Numbered from the stretch's first letter, positions 11,603-24,119 are shown. The stretch: DNA of 64,000 nt from Muscardinus avellanarius (GCA_963383645.1 OY726557.1:131529251-131593250), one strand, 5' to 3'. Program-made: numbers and translations. The notes: generated by a model not told the origin, from the sequence alone.

Positions 11603-11798
11603 CTTCATGGTGCACCTATAATTCCAGTACTTAGAAGGCTGAGACAGGAGGATCATAGGTTCTAGGCAGCCTCAGTAATTTAATGAGGCCCTCAGCAACT
11701 TAGTGAAACGTTTCCAAGTAAAAATTAAAATAGGGTTCAGGTGTAGCTCATAGGTAGCATGCCTCTGGGTTCAATCCTTAGTACTTAAAACAAAACCA
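11603..11798 (+). mobile_element. B1-dID SINE, old copy
   Basis: CATGGTGCACCTATAATTCC, GAGGCTGAGACAGGAGGATC, then AGGTGTAGCTCATAGGTAGC and GGTTCAATCCTTAGTACTT. Directly abuts the MIR. Confidence 0.88.
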
Positions 11799-11839
11799 CA
11801 AGAGCAGGAGTCACAGAATTGGCGGAAGTTCCTCTACAA

Positions 11840-12185
11840 AGCTCCAAGCCCTTACACTGCTCTATGCTCTCCTTCATATGCCATCTTTTCACTTAACTCT
11901 GGTTCATCCTTCATTGCTTGGCTCAAACATCACTAATTCTGTGAGCTTCCCTAATCACCAGCCTTGGCCCCAAGAACAGTCCGTCAGTCTCTGTCTTTCT
12001 ATAACATCTCAAGTGTGTCTGTCCATGCAGACTCATTGCTCGTTGCATATTTGTTTATATGACCCAACTTGCCTTTTATAAAACTGAAATGTCCTTGAGG
12101 GCAGGAAGATGGCATTTATCTTGGCATTCGCAAAGCCCTGGACAGAGTCTGACTCATACAGATACTCAATAATAGTTTGAAACTA
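11840..12185 (+). mobile_element. L2 3' end
   Basis: Order of motifs fits L2: GGTTCATCCTTCATTGCTTG, AAATGTCCTTGAGGGCAGGA, GGACAGAGTCTGACTCATAC, ACTCAATAATAGTTTGAA. Confidence 0.75.
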
Positions 12186-12739
12186 AGGAAAAAAGGATGG
12201 AAAAAGAAAATAAGAAAAGAAAAAAGACACAATACTGCTCACTCTTTTTTTTTAAATTTAGGATAAAGTCAGCAACAAACCCCACCTGACTGCTTAAGAA
12301 AGTGAAGTTGGGTGGAATGTGATAAGATTTCTTTTTTGCTCCAAGCACTAACTTAATGCTAACTGGAGAGCCAATTCCAGAAAACAGCAGCAGCAAAGGA
12401 ATTCTTCACTATCTATATCAGCTCTGTTAATCACTGTCAGCCTCTTGAGACCAAACAGGGATTCTTAATGCACAGGGCCAGATGTAATGATATCATCAAG
12501 TCCTACAGTAGAATTCCAGGCTATTCCTCCAAAAATTTATCAGGTGTTAGAGAAAAAGGGAAAGTCCTTTGCTATTTTATGAAGGATTTTATTATCAAAA
12601 CTGATCCTCTCTCCTCTTCCTCAATTCGTATTCTTTGAGTATAGGCTTAAGAAAATAAGAAGTAAGTCTGTACAGATTCAGTACCCGCAGCCATTGAATG
12701 TTGGATATGTGGACAGTGAGACGTGGCTGTGCTAGACAT

Positions 12740-13160
12740 TGTAAGTCTTGGGGCAACAAAGAGGTGTTGAAAAAGGTTGAAGACTGATTGCAGACACAGA
12801 ATTAGTATGCATAGATAACCATATAACAAAGAAGATGGGGGTAATTGCTAAAGGAACAAAGGATACAGATGAGGGGAAAATGAACCATGACCAGTAGACT
12901 CTGGAAAGGCTTCCTGGGGCAGAAGGAGTAACATTTGACCTGGACTTTGAAATACAGCTTGGACCTGACAGATGGTGAGGGGGAAAGATTCCAGACAAAG
13001 AGAACAACGACCTGAGCGTGGTTCATGAGGTGGACATGTGCAAGTCATATTTTATATACATCAAACAGAATCATGTGAACAGATCCTATAGTGCCTGGAA
13101 AGAGCATGGTGAGGAGTAAGGCCAGGAAAATAGGCTCAAGTTTGGAGAAATTCAGATTAT
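12740..13160 (-). mobile_element. Probable old L2 fragment
   Basis: GGAAAGGCTTCCTGGGGCAG, AACATTTGACCTGGACTTTG and GGAAAGAGCATGGTGAGGAG resemble antisense L2 sequence; diverged. Confidence 0.5.
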
Positions 13161-13239
13161 TCTCTGTGTAGTGGGAATGACTATTTTTGACAGTTGAATA
13201 ACTATCAGAATTATGAAATACAAAGATAGCTCTGGCCCA

Positions 13240-13572
13240 AATTAATGATAACAGTCAACATTTACTGAGTTCCTGCTATATCCAAGCAACTATTCTAATT
13301 GATTGACAAGAACTAATTATATCATTGTTATTCTAATCCATGATGTAAGGGTAGTTTATAGCCCATAGATGAGTAAAATGAGGAATGTAAGCTGGTCATA
13401 GTGGTCTGTCATCCTAGTACTTGGGAGGCTGAGATTAGAGGTTCACAGATTCAAGGCCAACCTCAGCAATGTAGTGAGACTCTCAACAACATAACAGACC
13501 CTGTTTCAAAATAAAAAATAAAAAGGGATGGGGGTGTAGCTCATGGTTAGAATGCCTCTGGGTTCAATGCCC

Positions 13573-13623
<51 letters not shown>

Positions 13624-13720
13624 AGATAGCTTAGGTGACCTGCCCAAGTTCAAATATCAGCAATCAATAGATCAATAGAACCAAGATTCAGTTCTCAGAG
13701 TTTAGCCCCAGAACTCCTGG
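13240..13720. mobile_element. Old MIR/L2-type repeat split by a SINE
   Basis: Left part (13240-13389) has TTTACTGAGTTCCTGCTATA and GATGAGTAAAATGAGGAA; right part (13623-13720) has TAGGTGACCTGCCCAAGTTC. These are consecutive in the ancestral repeat and are separated by the SINE at 13390-13622. Confidence 0.65.
13390..13622 (+). mobile_element. B1-dID SINE with (CA)n tail
   Basis: AGCTGGTCATAGTGGTCTGT start, GGGATGGGGGTGTAGCTCAT ID half. Its tail has turned into a (CA)n run at 13577-13622. Confidence 0.88.
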
Positions 13721-14081
13721 TCTTAACATTTACTATTCTCACGGGAAAGAAGAAGGAAGCCGGCAACTCCGTGAGAAGCTATTTTAGTATCCAGTGGGCA
13801 GTTCTGAGCGCAGAATGGAGCAGTGGTTTGATAAGAGAAAAGAGACCTATGCAAGTGACACAGGGGAGGCACAGTCCCCAGTAGTTGTGAGGTGAAGGAC
13901 AAAGAAGGAGAGAAAGGAGGAAAGCAGCGCATTCATTGTGCTTCGGGGTTGGAATCACAAAAGGAGAACCACATTTCTTGGGAAAGCAAAGACTCTCGTT
14001 TGGATATGTAAACGTGATATTCATGTGGCTATATCCTGCTAGAAGCTGAGAAGCCTGTGCTGGATGAAGTTTGGAGCTGTG

Positions 14082-14234
14082 GACCTGGTAGTGGCACATA
14101 CCTGTAATCCCAGTACTTCATAGACTGAGACAGAGGATGGCGGGTTCAAAACTAGCCTCAACCGACTTAGACCCTATTTCAACATCATCATCATCATCAT
14201 GATAATGATACATTATAATAATAATAGCAGTCCA

Positions 14235-14274
<40 letters not shown>

Positions 14275-14333
14275 GCAAAGACTGGGGGTGTAGCTCAGAG
14301 GTAGAATGTCCTTGAGTTCAATCCCCAGTACTA
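14082..14333 (+). mobile_element. B1-dID SINE with expanded linker
   Basis: Left half CCTGTAATCCCAGTACTTCA, right half GGGGGTGTAGCTCAGAGGTA and CAATCCCCAGTACTA. The A-rich linker has expanded into ATC, ATA and (AAAT)n runs (14184-14273). Confidence 0.88.
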
Positions 14334-14429
14334 AGCAAGCATGTTTGGAGCAACAGATGTTGGAACAATGAGAGATCACTGAGGCCAGAGAAGGTCATAC
14401 AGTCAAGGAAACACAGTTTCTTTGAAGGC

Positions 14430-17060
14430 TTAAAAAATAACTTATTGGCCATTAATATTTTTTTATCATTACTTAAGGTATAAAATTTGGTTATTGATTT
14501 GAGATCTTTTTAAAATGTAAAGTTTGATAGCTATAAATCTCCCCTTTAGAGCCACTTTCACTGCATCCTGCAAGTTTTGGCATGCTGTATACCTCTTTCA
14601 TTTGTCTAAAGGTATTTTCTAATTTCCCTTGTGATCCTTTCTCTGGCCCATTGGTTAAGAGTGTGTTGTTTAATTTCCACACACTTATGGTTGATTTTTC
14701 GGTTTTATTCTGCTATCAATTTCTATTTCACCATAGTTGGAAAAGATATTTTGTCTGATTTCAGTCCTTTTAAGTTTATTAAGATTTGTTCTGTGGCCTA
14801 ACATATGGCTTATAAAGGAGAATATTCCATGTGCACTTGATAAAATGAGTATCTACTGTTGGGGGCGGTGTGTTCTGTAGATGTCTGTCAGGTGCAATTG
14901 ATTTGCAGTGTTGCTCAAGTTCTCTGTTTTCTTATTGATCTTCTCTTTAGTTGTTTAAACAATTATTGAAAGTGTAGTCTTGAAATCTATTATATTGTAA
15001 AGCTATTTCTTCTTTAAGTCTGTCAACATCTGTTTCATATATTTGGAGCTCTGATATCTGATACATATATGTTTATATTCATCACATCTTGGCAAATTAA
15101 ACCTTTTATCAATATGTAATGTCTTTTGTGTCTTTTTTACTTAAATTACATTTTGTTTAATATTATCATAGCAACCATGGCTCCCTTTCTGTTACTATTT
15201 GCATAAAAATATCTTAGCATTCTTTTACTTTTAACCTATGTGCATCTTTGTCTCTTACGTGAGTCTCCGGTAAGCAACATCTAGTTGGCTTTTTTCTTTA
15301 AATCCATCTTACCAATCAATTTTTTTATTTAGGGAGTTTAAACATATACATTTAAAATGGTTAGTAATAGGGAAAGATGTTTATATGCTAATTTTTGTGT
15401 TCTGTATGTCTTATAGCTTTTTGTATCCTCCATTTTCTCAATTATCATTATCCTTTGTGATCAGTTGATTTTTTTGTAATGACAGATTTTTCTTCACTTT
15501 TTGTTTTATAGTGTGTCTATTTCATAAACATTTTCTTTGTGATTAGCATGAGGAGTACATGTAACATCCTAAAAATTATAGTATTCTATTTAAATTGGTT
15601 CAACTGCATATAAAACTTTACTCTTTCAAAGCTTCTTTACTATGTTATTAAAATTTAAAATTATAGCCAGGTGTGGTGGCGCACGCTTGTAATCCCTGCG
15701 CTTGGGAGGTGGAGACAGGAGGATCGCACTGGTTCGAAGCCAGCCTCGCTGGCTTAAGAGACCCTGTTTCCAAATGAAAAGGTTAAAAAATAGGTCTGGG
15801 AGTGTAGCCCGGGGGAGTGTATCCCGGAGGTAGAAGGGCTTCCAGGAACCCCAGTACCACCAAAAAAAAATTTTTTTAATTTAAAATTATATTTGTATAT
15901 ATTGTGTATCCATTAACAGAGATTTATAAATTTTTTTTGAATTTGTCTTTTAAATCCTTTAGAAAATAAAAAGTAGTGTTTTAAACCAAAATTATAATAA
16001 GGCTAGTTTTTATATTTGTTCAGATATTTAGCTTTTCTAGAGATCTTTAATGGCTTGGATTAGCCTGTAACATCCTTTCATTTCAACCTAAAGAACTCAT
16101 GTTTACATTTCTTGTAAGAGTATGGCTAGTGGTAATGAACTCTGTCAATTTTTGTTTATCTGGTAATTTTGTACTTTTTCCATCCTACTTTTGCTGGATA
16201 CTCTGTCTTCTTTTAGCACTTTAAATACATCACCCCAGTGCCTTTTGGCCTCTAAGGTTTCTGATTTAAAAAAAAAAAATGGCTGTTAGCATGACTGTGG
16301 ATCTCTTGTATGTGATTAGTGTCTTGCTGATTTAAAGAATTTCTCATTGTCTTTCAACAATTGGATTAAAGTGTGTATCAGCATGTGTTTTTTTGGTTTT
16401 CTCTTGAAATTCATTGAGCTTCTTATATTTGTAGTTTTATATTTTTCCTCAAATTTGAGAAGTTTATAATTGTTATTTCTTCAAGTTAGCTCTCTCTTTT
16501 TCTCTTCAACTTTCACAAAGTATATACTAGTCCTCTAGATAATATCCCATATTTTTCTTAGGCTATATTCACTTTTCTTTATTTTTTTTTCTTCTGTTCC
16601 ACAGTTGCCTTAAACTCTTAGCCTTGTGTCCGATGCTGTTTTTCTTCAAGGATGGTTTCTACCACTTTATTCTCTCTCCTTGACTGGGCTATGGTTTCTT
16701 GTCTATTTGTGTCTTGTATTTTGTCATTGTTGTTATTATTGGAAGTTGAACACTTGGGGAAAAAAAAAACACGGCCACTTTTCCAGTCTTTGAAGATTGA
16801 CTCTGTGCCAGGGTAGCCCTCATCCAATTTTCCAGGTATGTTCTGGGTCATTAGTTCAGCCTGCAGAGGATATTCAGTTACCTCATATACACAGCCACTT
16901 ATAAGTGTCTTAATTCTCAACATTCTCACCCCAGAGTCTTCTCAGGCCTTGTGTTATCCACTCTTATGTCTCCATTAGTAATCCCTTGTTCCAGGCATCT
17001 GTTTCCTCACAGCTTTCTCAAACAGCTTGCTAATTTCATCTGTGTCAGATTTGAGGCAAG
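14430..17060 (-). mobile_element. Old L1M-type LINE 3' region
   Basis: AT-rich sequence reading as antisense L1M: TTGATTTGAGATCTTTTTAA, TAATTTCCCTTGTGATCCTT, GTGGCCTAACATATGGCTTA, CCATGTGCACTTGATAAAAT, ATAGATGTCTGTCAGGTGCA-type words in the expected order, later TTCATTGAGCTTCTTATATT. Heavily mutated, no open frame. Interrupted by a SINE at 15666-15870. Confidence 0.82.
15666..15870 (+). mobile_element. B1-dID SINE, duplicated-ID subfamily
   Basis: GCCAGGTGTGGTGGCGCACG start. The ID half has an internal duplication (GGAGTGTAGCCCGGG then GGAGTGTATCCCGGAGG) and ends CTTCCAGGAACCCCAGTACC. Flanking AATTTAAAATTATA repeats are a target-site duplication inside the older L1. Confidence 0.93.
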
Positions 17061-17227
17061 TGAAACAGAAATCAGTCCTCAGGCAGCTCAGAGACATATT
17101 AGAACATTGAAATGAAATCTGCTTTGCTCCATCAAGGGATAGAATTGGAAATTGTCACTCTTCCAAACATGGTACCATGCCAGTGGGAATGCAAGCAAAG
17201 GATAAAAAAAGCACAAAAATTTCTATC

Positions 17228-17427
17228 TTTTTTTTTTTTTTTTTTGGTGGTATTGGGGATGGAACACAGGGGCCTTCTACCTCCGGACTACACTCCCAGA
17301 CCTATTTTATATTTTATTTGGAAACAGGGTCTCTTAAGCCAGCTGAGGCTGGCTTTGAACCTGCGCGATTCTCCTGTCTTAGCCTCCCAAGAGCGGGGAT
17401 TACAAGCGTGCGCCACCACGCCCGGCT
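17228..17427 (-). mobile_element. B1-dID SINE, young
   Basis: T-run, GGGGATGGAACACAGGGGCC, then ATTACAAGCGTGCGCCACCA and CGCCCGGCT. Flanked by CAAAAATTTCTATC on both sides. Confidence 0.95.
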
Positions 17428-18339
17428 CAAAAATTTCTATCATTTTAATTTTGCCTTTTCTCTATTAGAAATTTTCTGGGTTGCTATTTTTCTTTGACTA
17501 TATTATATAGCTAATGTAATGTTACGTTATTTGTTTAATTTTAAAAAATTCCCCATAAGGAAATAATGGCTTTGAGCTTCCCAGGTTGCCATTTTGCTGA
17601 TGTCACTCTCCATTATCATTTTTGTGACCCCTTCAAAAGCCTTTGGCTGCTAGAGACCCTTAACACACCAAAATGAAGGTAGACAAGAGGGTCAAAGCTA
17701 TGTGCTCTCTTATGTAGCAGATGAGTTCTCCCATGAGTATTATCTAAGCTGCTCAGAGCAGTAAGTAAATGAGTATATGAATATGAGTTATGTGTAGAAA
17801 TGCCTTGGAAAAGTCAGTTCTTCCAATATCAACCACTATCCCAAAACACCAAAAAACCTACTCTGGTTTACTCTATTCTGGATCTAGAGGCGATTTTGCT
17901 ATGGCTGGTTCCAAAGCATGTCTTGTTCTAGACCGGCAGCTGTGAAAGTACTAATTGTATTGACTGTAGTTGCTCTGGAAGTAGAGCTTAAGACAGGAAT
18001 TTATGTAGGTACTTTATTTGGGAAGTGATTCCAAGTTGCAGAAATGAAGGATGAGAGAGTAATAAGTAAAAAAAAAATAATAATAAAAGTAAGAAGAACA
18101 AAAGAGTAAGAAGAGAATAGAAGAATATAAGAAGTTGCATTGATATTATTGCTGCAGCAATTAGTGGCTTGATTCTGCTGGACTTTTCAAGATGCATATA
18201 AATTATCAATGCCCAGGAATTTCCCCCAGAAAGGAGAGGAAACAAGAGGGTCTATATGGAGATGGCTCAAATTACTTACAATTGTAAGTAAATGCCCAGA
18301 GGGGGATTCATTTCTCCTTTTTTGTCTTGTTTTCATTTG
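17428..18339. other. No recognisable gene or repeat
   Basis: AT-rich sequence; only a short A/T-rich simple tract at 18068-18120. Confidence 0.45.
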
Positions 18340-18502
18340 TTTTTTGGTGCTAGAGATAGAACCCAGAAGCATTCTATTTACAAGGTATACTTTCAGCCTT
18401 ATTTATTTATTTACTTACTTATTTTTGTATTTTGAAATAGATAGTCCTTGAACCTGTGATTCTCCTGTCTTAGCCTCCCAAGTACTGGGATTACAACCAG
18501 CT
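18340..18502 (-). mobile_element. B1-dID SINE, shortened
   Basis: GGTGCTAGAGATAGAACCCA, (TTTA)n linker and CTCCTGTCTTAGCCTCCCAA; the 5' end of the element is missing after GGGATTACAA. Confidence 0.85.
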
Positions 18503-20285
18503 TTCATTTCTTCTTTGACTTTTCCTCTAAGTTTCACATGTCATAGTGAGTTCTTTTCTGTCTCTGGGGAACTACACTACAGGTAGGGCAGGGGTAGATT
18601 CTCCACCATTGGTCAAGGTGTGTGTGACCCTGTTGAAGTGGTATTCTATGATAGGATGCTCATGTGTGTTGGGTAGGGTCACAGGTATCCGTACCATGGT
18701 ATTCATAGTCATCATATATAGATCTATACTCATAAGGACAGATGTGGTACTCTACCAAACAGAACTCCACAGTGTAAATGTAGAATTTTGTCTCTTGTCT
18801 TTTTCCTATTTCTTTTATCTCCTTTTTCTCATCATATTTTATTTATTTAAAAAATATCAGCACCATAATAATACGGAATGAGCTCCATGCTTTTTTGAGC
18901 CATTGCTATGATACAATTTGTTCCCTTGTTTTCCTAGTTTCTCAATCACAGAAAGAAGTCCTTAGCATGTTCCCAAGTTTTACAGGGTAACTCTATGTTG
19001 GGAAAGCAGGGAATCAGGGAGTCCTCCAAAGCTATGGGTTTGACTGGGGAATTTCAAAAGTTTGCATTAGCCTCTGTACGGGAAATGCAGCAAAAAGGAG
19101 GTGTCCAGTAATTCCACACGTGACATGCAACCATTCACTATGACTCTTTTCCCTGAGGATTTCTTTTGGCTGAACAGCAAGCTCTCTGGGCTCTGCAAGT
19201 AGAGAACATCTCTAACATAACATAAAGTTGGGCAGCTGCTGAGAGCTGGAGATGGCTCAGCACAAACAGCTGTGTGAGGTTAGACCCTGGAGAGAAAAGC
19301 AACACCAAATCCTACTGCCACAGGCTGGTTTCCATTTGGATTCAGGGCAAATGAAGCATAATAATAATTAAACAGATGCACTGGAGGGTAGGGCATGAAG
19401 AAGGCATTTCATTTAAGGTAAAGAGAGGATAACGAAAAGAAATTTTATAGCTGACAGCAGAGAAAACCTTTTCTAAAACTGTTAGAGCTATAAACGATTA
19501 TGAGTTGTTAGCTTTATGAGAAGGGACTTTCACATTTCCTTTATGAGATTCTGTACTGCTCAAGTGAGTTTGTTTATTATGAACATGTCTTACTTTTCTA
19601 ACTCACCCTCTTGGAGCACAGAAGGCCCCTGTGAAAGGCGATATGAAAGGAGTTAGGAGGACTGCTGTGTTATTAAGACATCCAGGGACACTGGATAGTG
19701 CTTTAGATGTTTACCTCATCTGAGATGCCCTGGGTAAGGTTGTGAGAGCTCGAGGCTTTAAATATTCGAAGACTTTTTTTGTAAAACTTCTTGAAATTCC
19801 CTAGAAACCGCTTCTATTAGTATAGTTCAAGGAACAACAACAAAAAACTACGTTTAAACATTAATCATAGGAGTTTGGAAAGGCAACGACATTTGTGATT
19901 GTGGACAAGTACAAATAAATTTAGATTGCCTTCTTTAAGCAATGCCAGCTGTTGGCCTGCTTGCTCAAACTGAGATGGACTGTATGAGAAGAAAGGGAGG
20001 AACCCCCCGCCAGACTCTATGTGTGTCTAGGTAGAGGCAGTTAGATTCTCTTATTTTCTTGTTCCTCAAATCACTATTTTAGAGTGCAATCATAGAGAAT
20101 ATAATACATTTGTCTGTTCAACTAAATATTTCAATGACCCAAGTCATTTGGATTAAGAAAATCAAAATTATGTCCAATTTTTCTATTGAATTTGAATTCT
20201 GTGACCTTACTAAGCTTTCTTATTGTGTTTAAGAATAATATCTAAGAAAAGTTGTTCCTAAAGGCTTCAAAGAGTGGTTGTGGAC
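18503..20285. other. No recognisable gene or repeat
   Basis: Unique-looking AT-rich sequence; nothing identifiable. Confidence 0.45.
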
Positions 20286-20289
20286 TCTT

Positions 20290-20520
20290 TGTGGCATAGT
20301 ATAGTAATATAGCATGAGCTTGGTGTCGAACTGGAATTTCCAACTTTACCATTTACCAGTTGTTTGAGTATAGGAAGACTTTTTAGCTTCTTTAAAGCTT
20401 AGTTTCAAAACTGTACAATTATACAACTGTACAATTAAATTATACCTAACCTATGGAACTTTGGAGATTAAATGAGATAGTACTCAGAATATCTAGCTCA
20501 CAAAGAAAGCAACTGAGGTT
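20290..20520 (+). mobile_element. MIR element, diverged
   Basis: TTACCATTTACCAGTTGTTT, CTTTAAAGCTTAGTTTC and GGAGATTAAATGAGATAGTA keep MIR order. Confidence 0.65.
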
Positions 20521-20594
20521 AGTTGTAGTTGGTCATAAGCCTCTTCCTCTTCTTCCTCCTTCTCCTCCTCCTAATCTAAAATAGAACTAGATGT

Positions 20595-20792
20595 ACTATG
20601 GTCCACTGCTGTTAGTTTTTGTAAGTAAAGTTTTATTGGAACAGTCATGTCCATTTGTTGACATATTTTCTTTGGTGTCTTCCTCACTACAAAGTGGAGC
20701 AGTTGTGACAGAGATCATCTGTCCCACAAAGCCCCAAAATATTTACTATCTGGCTACTTGTGGGAAATGTTTGCTGATTCCTACTCCTGAGG
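20595..20792 (+). mobile_element. hAT-type non-autonomous DNA transposon relic
   Basis: AAGTTTTATTGGAACAGTCA, AATATTTACTATCTGGCTAC and TTTGCTGATTCCTACTCCTG match the MITE-like family whose ends read CAGGGGTCAGCAAACT. Same family as 49385-49620. Confidence 0.7.

Positions 20793-20793
<1 letters not shown>

Positions 20794-20842
<49 letters not shown>
20794..20842. repeat. (TA)n microsatellite
   Basis: About 24 TA units followed by GTATGTATG; cruciform-prone. Confidence 0.97.
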
Positions 20843-20854
<12 letters not shown>

Positions 20855-20943
20855 ATATTTATGAAAAATGTAATATATAACATATATGTAATATAATATA
20901 ATATATATGAATTTATAATTTTCTTGATCTTAAATTACCAGGA

Positions 20944-21510
20944 AGTGATAGCTTTGACCAGAATAATCTAGATACAGAGTTTGGATGAAACCTTAAAGCA
21001 ATAGATTATTATGTTTTCCTCACATATTTTTAAGATATACTTAGAGGTGAAGAGGAACAAATGCTCAGAAAAAAAGGGGATGTTGGGCCCTTTAAACCTG
21101 AATATATTACTTAAAGAGAAAGAACAGGGGCATTTTTAATTTGTTTGTTTAATAGAAAAGCCACAGAAGCAAGTGGAGAAATCCTAATGCATTAGAGAAT
21201 AATTATTTCCAAAAATTTCCAAAAATTTCCAAAGTGATAGCTTTGACCAGAATAATCTAGATACAGAGTTTGGATGAAACCTTAAAGCAATAGATTATTA
21301 TGTTTTCCTCACATATTTTTAAGATATACTTAGAGGTGAAGAGGAACAAATGCTCAGAAAAAAAGGGGATGTTGGGCCCTTTAAACCTGAATATATTACT
21401 TAAAGAGAAAGAACAGGGGCATTTTTAATTTGTTTGTTTAATAGAAAAGCCACAGAAGCAAGTGGAGAAATCCTAATGCATTAGAGAATAATTATTTCCA
21501 AAAATTTAGA
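20944..21510 (+). repeat. Perfect 289-bp tandem duplication
   Basis: Copy 1 starts at 20944 (AGTGATAGCTTTGACC) and copy 2 at 21233; every landmark I compared (e.g. TCCTAATGC at 21182 and 21471) is offset by exactly 289. I see no mismatch between copies. The junction carries short AAAAATTTCC repeats. Confidence 0.95.
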
Positions 21511-21779
21511 TTGTGGCTTAAGTCATTTTATTATAAAAGAAATATCTGATTTCAAGTCCAGAGGAACAATCTGGAGAAGGCCACAGAGCATTTGTGCAAA
21601 ACAACAGATGCAGTATTTATTCTTAGTGATTTTTTTAACCTGAAAGTTAGCACAGTCAAGTAAAGGATCCAGTGGGATTCCTGGCCTTTAATTTTAAAAT
21701 TGTCTTTTAAGGCTCACAGTAGAGAAAAATACTAATAAAACACACTTGGAAGAAAGGAATGACTAAAGTTAACAAAATT

Positions 21780-21865
21780 TAACTTTATTTTATTTATTAT
21801 TTTTATTTTATTTATTTATTATTTATTTTATTTATTATTTTATTTATTAACTTTGTTTATTTAGA
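21780..21865. repeat. (TTTA)n-like low-complexity tract
   Basis: Irregular TTTAT/TTATTTT run of ~85 bp. Confidence 0.9.
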
Positions 21866-22000
21866 CAAAAACTGCTCTGGGCAGATCAACTGGGAGAGTA
21901 GGAGAAATAGAGAGGGCATGCCCAAGGAGAGGGGTTAGTATGGTTCAGGTCAAGAAGGACCACAAGGATGGGATTGGTATTAAGATCAAGAAGCTGGTCA

Positions 22001-22178
22001 GCTGGGTGTGGTGGCAAACTTGTAATTCCAGCTCCTGGGAAGGTAAGGCAGGAAAAGCACATGCTTAAGGCCAGCCTGGGCAACTTAGCAAGACCCTGTC
22101 TCAACATAAAATAAAAAGGGAGGCTATTTAGTGTTAGAGTGCTCGCCTACCATGGGAGAAGCCCTCAGTTCAGACACA
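22001..22178 (+). mobile_element. B1-dID SINE, old variant
   Basis: GCTGGGTGTGGTGGCAAACT start. The right half reads TTAGTGTTAGAGTGCTCGCC, closer to a tRNA-like ID than other copies here. Confidence 0.82.
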
Positions 22179-22609
22179 TGTCTCTTGGCCCAAGGGGCTG
22201 TGTCAGATAACCTTCTTTTTTCTCACTAATCATCCAAAATGAATGATGGATGGCCACTGTTGCCCTGAAACTTCACTCATCCTTTTTCATCTGCCTGCAA
22301 AGATGTGCATAAACAGAGAGTGGAAGCCTGGGCTACCACGGGGTAGAGATAGTGCAGAAAGAACAGTTCTCAGTGTCTGTCCTAGGGCTGGGAGGCGGTG
22401 CAGGGTAGACATCAATGCTAGATGTCTCCTCAACTAAACTCATGGTGGGATACAGCCCATGCCCAAGGATGGTCATTAAAAGACTAACTTCTGGAGGTCT
22501 TCGAGTATTTCTCTTTTGTCTTAGCTTGTCTTAAGATCTGTAGCAGTGACCCATAAAGCACTGATAATGTGGCTTAGAGTAAGTGCTTAGTGCATGGAAG
22601 AAATCTGTA

Positions 22610-23125
22610 TTAGTTACGTTCTTCAGAGAAACAGAACAAATAGGGTAAATAGGGATATGGAAGAAGAGATTTAATAAGGACTTGGTTCACATGTATGGAG
22701 GCTGTGAGGTACCATGATTGGCTGTTTGCAAGTGGGCATACCAGAGAAGTTGGTGGTGTGATTCAATCAAAACATGAAGGCCTGGATATCCTGGAGAGAG
22801 GTTCGAAGGGAGGATGGTGTTCGTATAAGTCCTAGAGTCCAAAGTCCCAAGAACCTGGAGTTCTGATGTTCAAAGGCACAAGAAAATGAATGTCACAGCC
22901 TCAAAAGACAGAGCAATTTCCTTCTTCCTCCACCTTTCTGTTCTGTCCTGGCCTGGAAGGATTGGCTGTCCATACTGGTAAAGCCAGATCATTACTCACT
23001 GATCTAAATGCTAATCTTTCTGGAAACATTCTCACAGACATACCTAGAAGTAATGCGTTGCCAGCTAATAGGCGTCCCTTAGCCTCATCAGGTTGGCACA
23101 AAAAATTAACCATTACCCTATTATT
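22610..23125 (+). mobile_element. Old mammalian interspersed repeat (LTR-like?)
   Basis: TTCTTCAGAGAAACAGAACA near the start, AGATTTAATAAGGACTTGGT, GGAGGCTGTGAGGTACCATG, then GATCTAAATGCTAATCTTTC and AAAAATTAACCATTACC at the end. I recognise the word order as a common mammalian repeat but cannot name the family safely. Confidence 0.55.
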
Positions 23126-24119
23126 ATGCTATTGTTGTTACATTATTACTTGTTGAAGCCAAACCAAACACTTTGGCTATTGTTTTCCAATTTTAAAAAT
23201 CCAGTTGTTTCTTTAGAACAAGCAAGCAAAACCTACTTAGTCTGAAAATCAGCTAAGCTTTCAGAATCTCAGCCCTAGAAGGTTCATATCATAGTCACCA
23301 CTGCCCCTCACCCTGTCTTGACCTTGTTGGGCAGCAATTTGCAGGAGCTGACTGCCCAGGAGGATCATGAGCTGAGCATGCATCACTCCAATCTGCCTTT
23401 GTTCCTAATTTCTAAAGGAGAAACTTATAATTCCCCATGCAATGACCCTCATCACCAGTCCCTGCTTTTCCAGAAATACCACTCTTGCTCTTTTGTATAT
23501 TCACAGGGTAAAGAAATGCAAACATTTAAATAATAATATATTTTTAAAGGCATAATGGGGTTAGGTAGGTAAAACAACCCATATCACATCATCTGCAGAA
23601 GAAATCTAATAGGTTTTGGAGTTCATTGGGGAGCCAGAGAATATTCAATTTTATGAGAGGATTAATTTTTATTGAATTACATCTTTATTCAAGGAGATTT
23701 GGTTCATCTACTAAAATGGGAAGTTTAACTCAGTGATTCTGGGACTAGTAAAATGTAAACATGATGAGAACCTTTTCATGAATCAGTTCTGATTTTGACA
23801 AAGACTCTGGAGGAGCTTGAGAGTTTCAGATAGAGATGCGTGTTCCCTAGAGAAGAAGCTAGTGGTGGCTCTGGGCCTCTTGTCCAATAGCCAAAGCAAG
23901 TGTGCTCAGTGCCCTTGAGCAGTCAAGGATGGAGAAATAGATAATGGAAGAAGTCTCAGAAAACCAGGATCTAGTATGGTTTTGCCACCAAGAGTTGAGA
24001 TTCCCAGATTTCTCTGGACTTCAATTTTATCTTCTGTGGAAATGACTATAAGACTATTGGTGATTCTAAAATAATGATCTCATGTCAAGGATGATTTAAA
24101 ATTCTCCCATGAGAAGTTA
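23126..24119. other. No recognisable gene or repeat
   Basis: Unique-looking sequence; nothing identifiable. Confidence 0.4.

Noticed and set aside
14430..17060. Intact L1 reverse transcriptase
   Set aside because: Sequence is a heavily mutated antisense 3' region without any long open frame.
17112..17497. Open frames reading PLGYTPRPILYFIWKQG-like peptides, also at 2790, 35133, 40258, 40665 and 47440
   Set aside because: This peptide is the antisense translation of the B1-dID SINE and recurs at every such copy.
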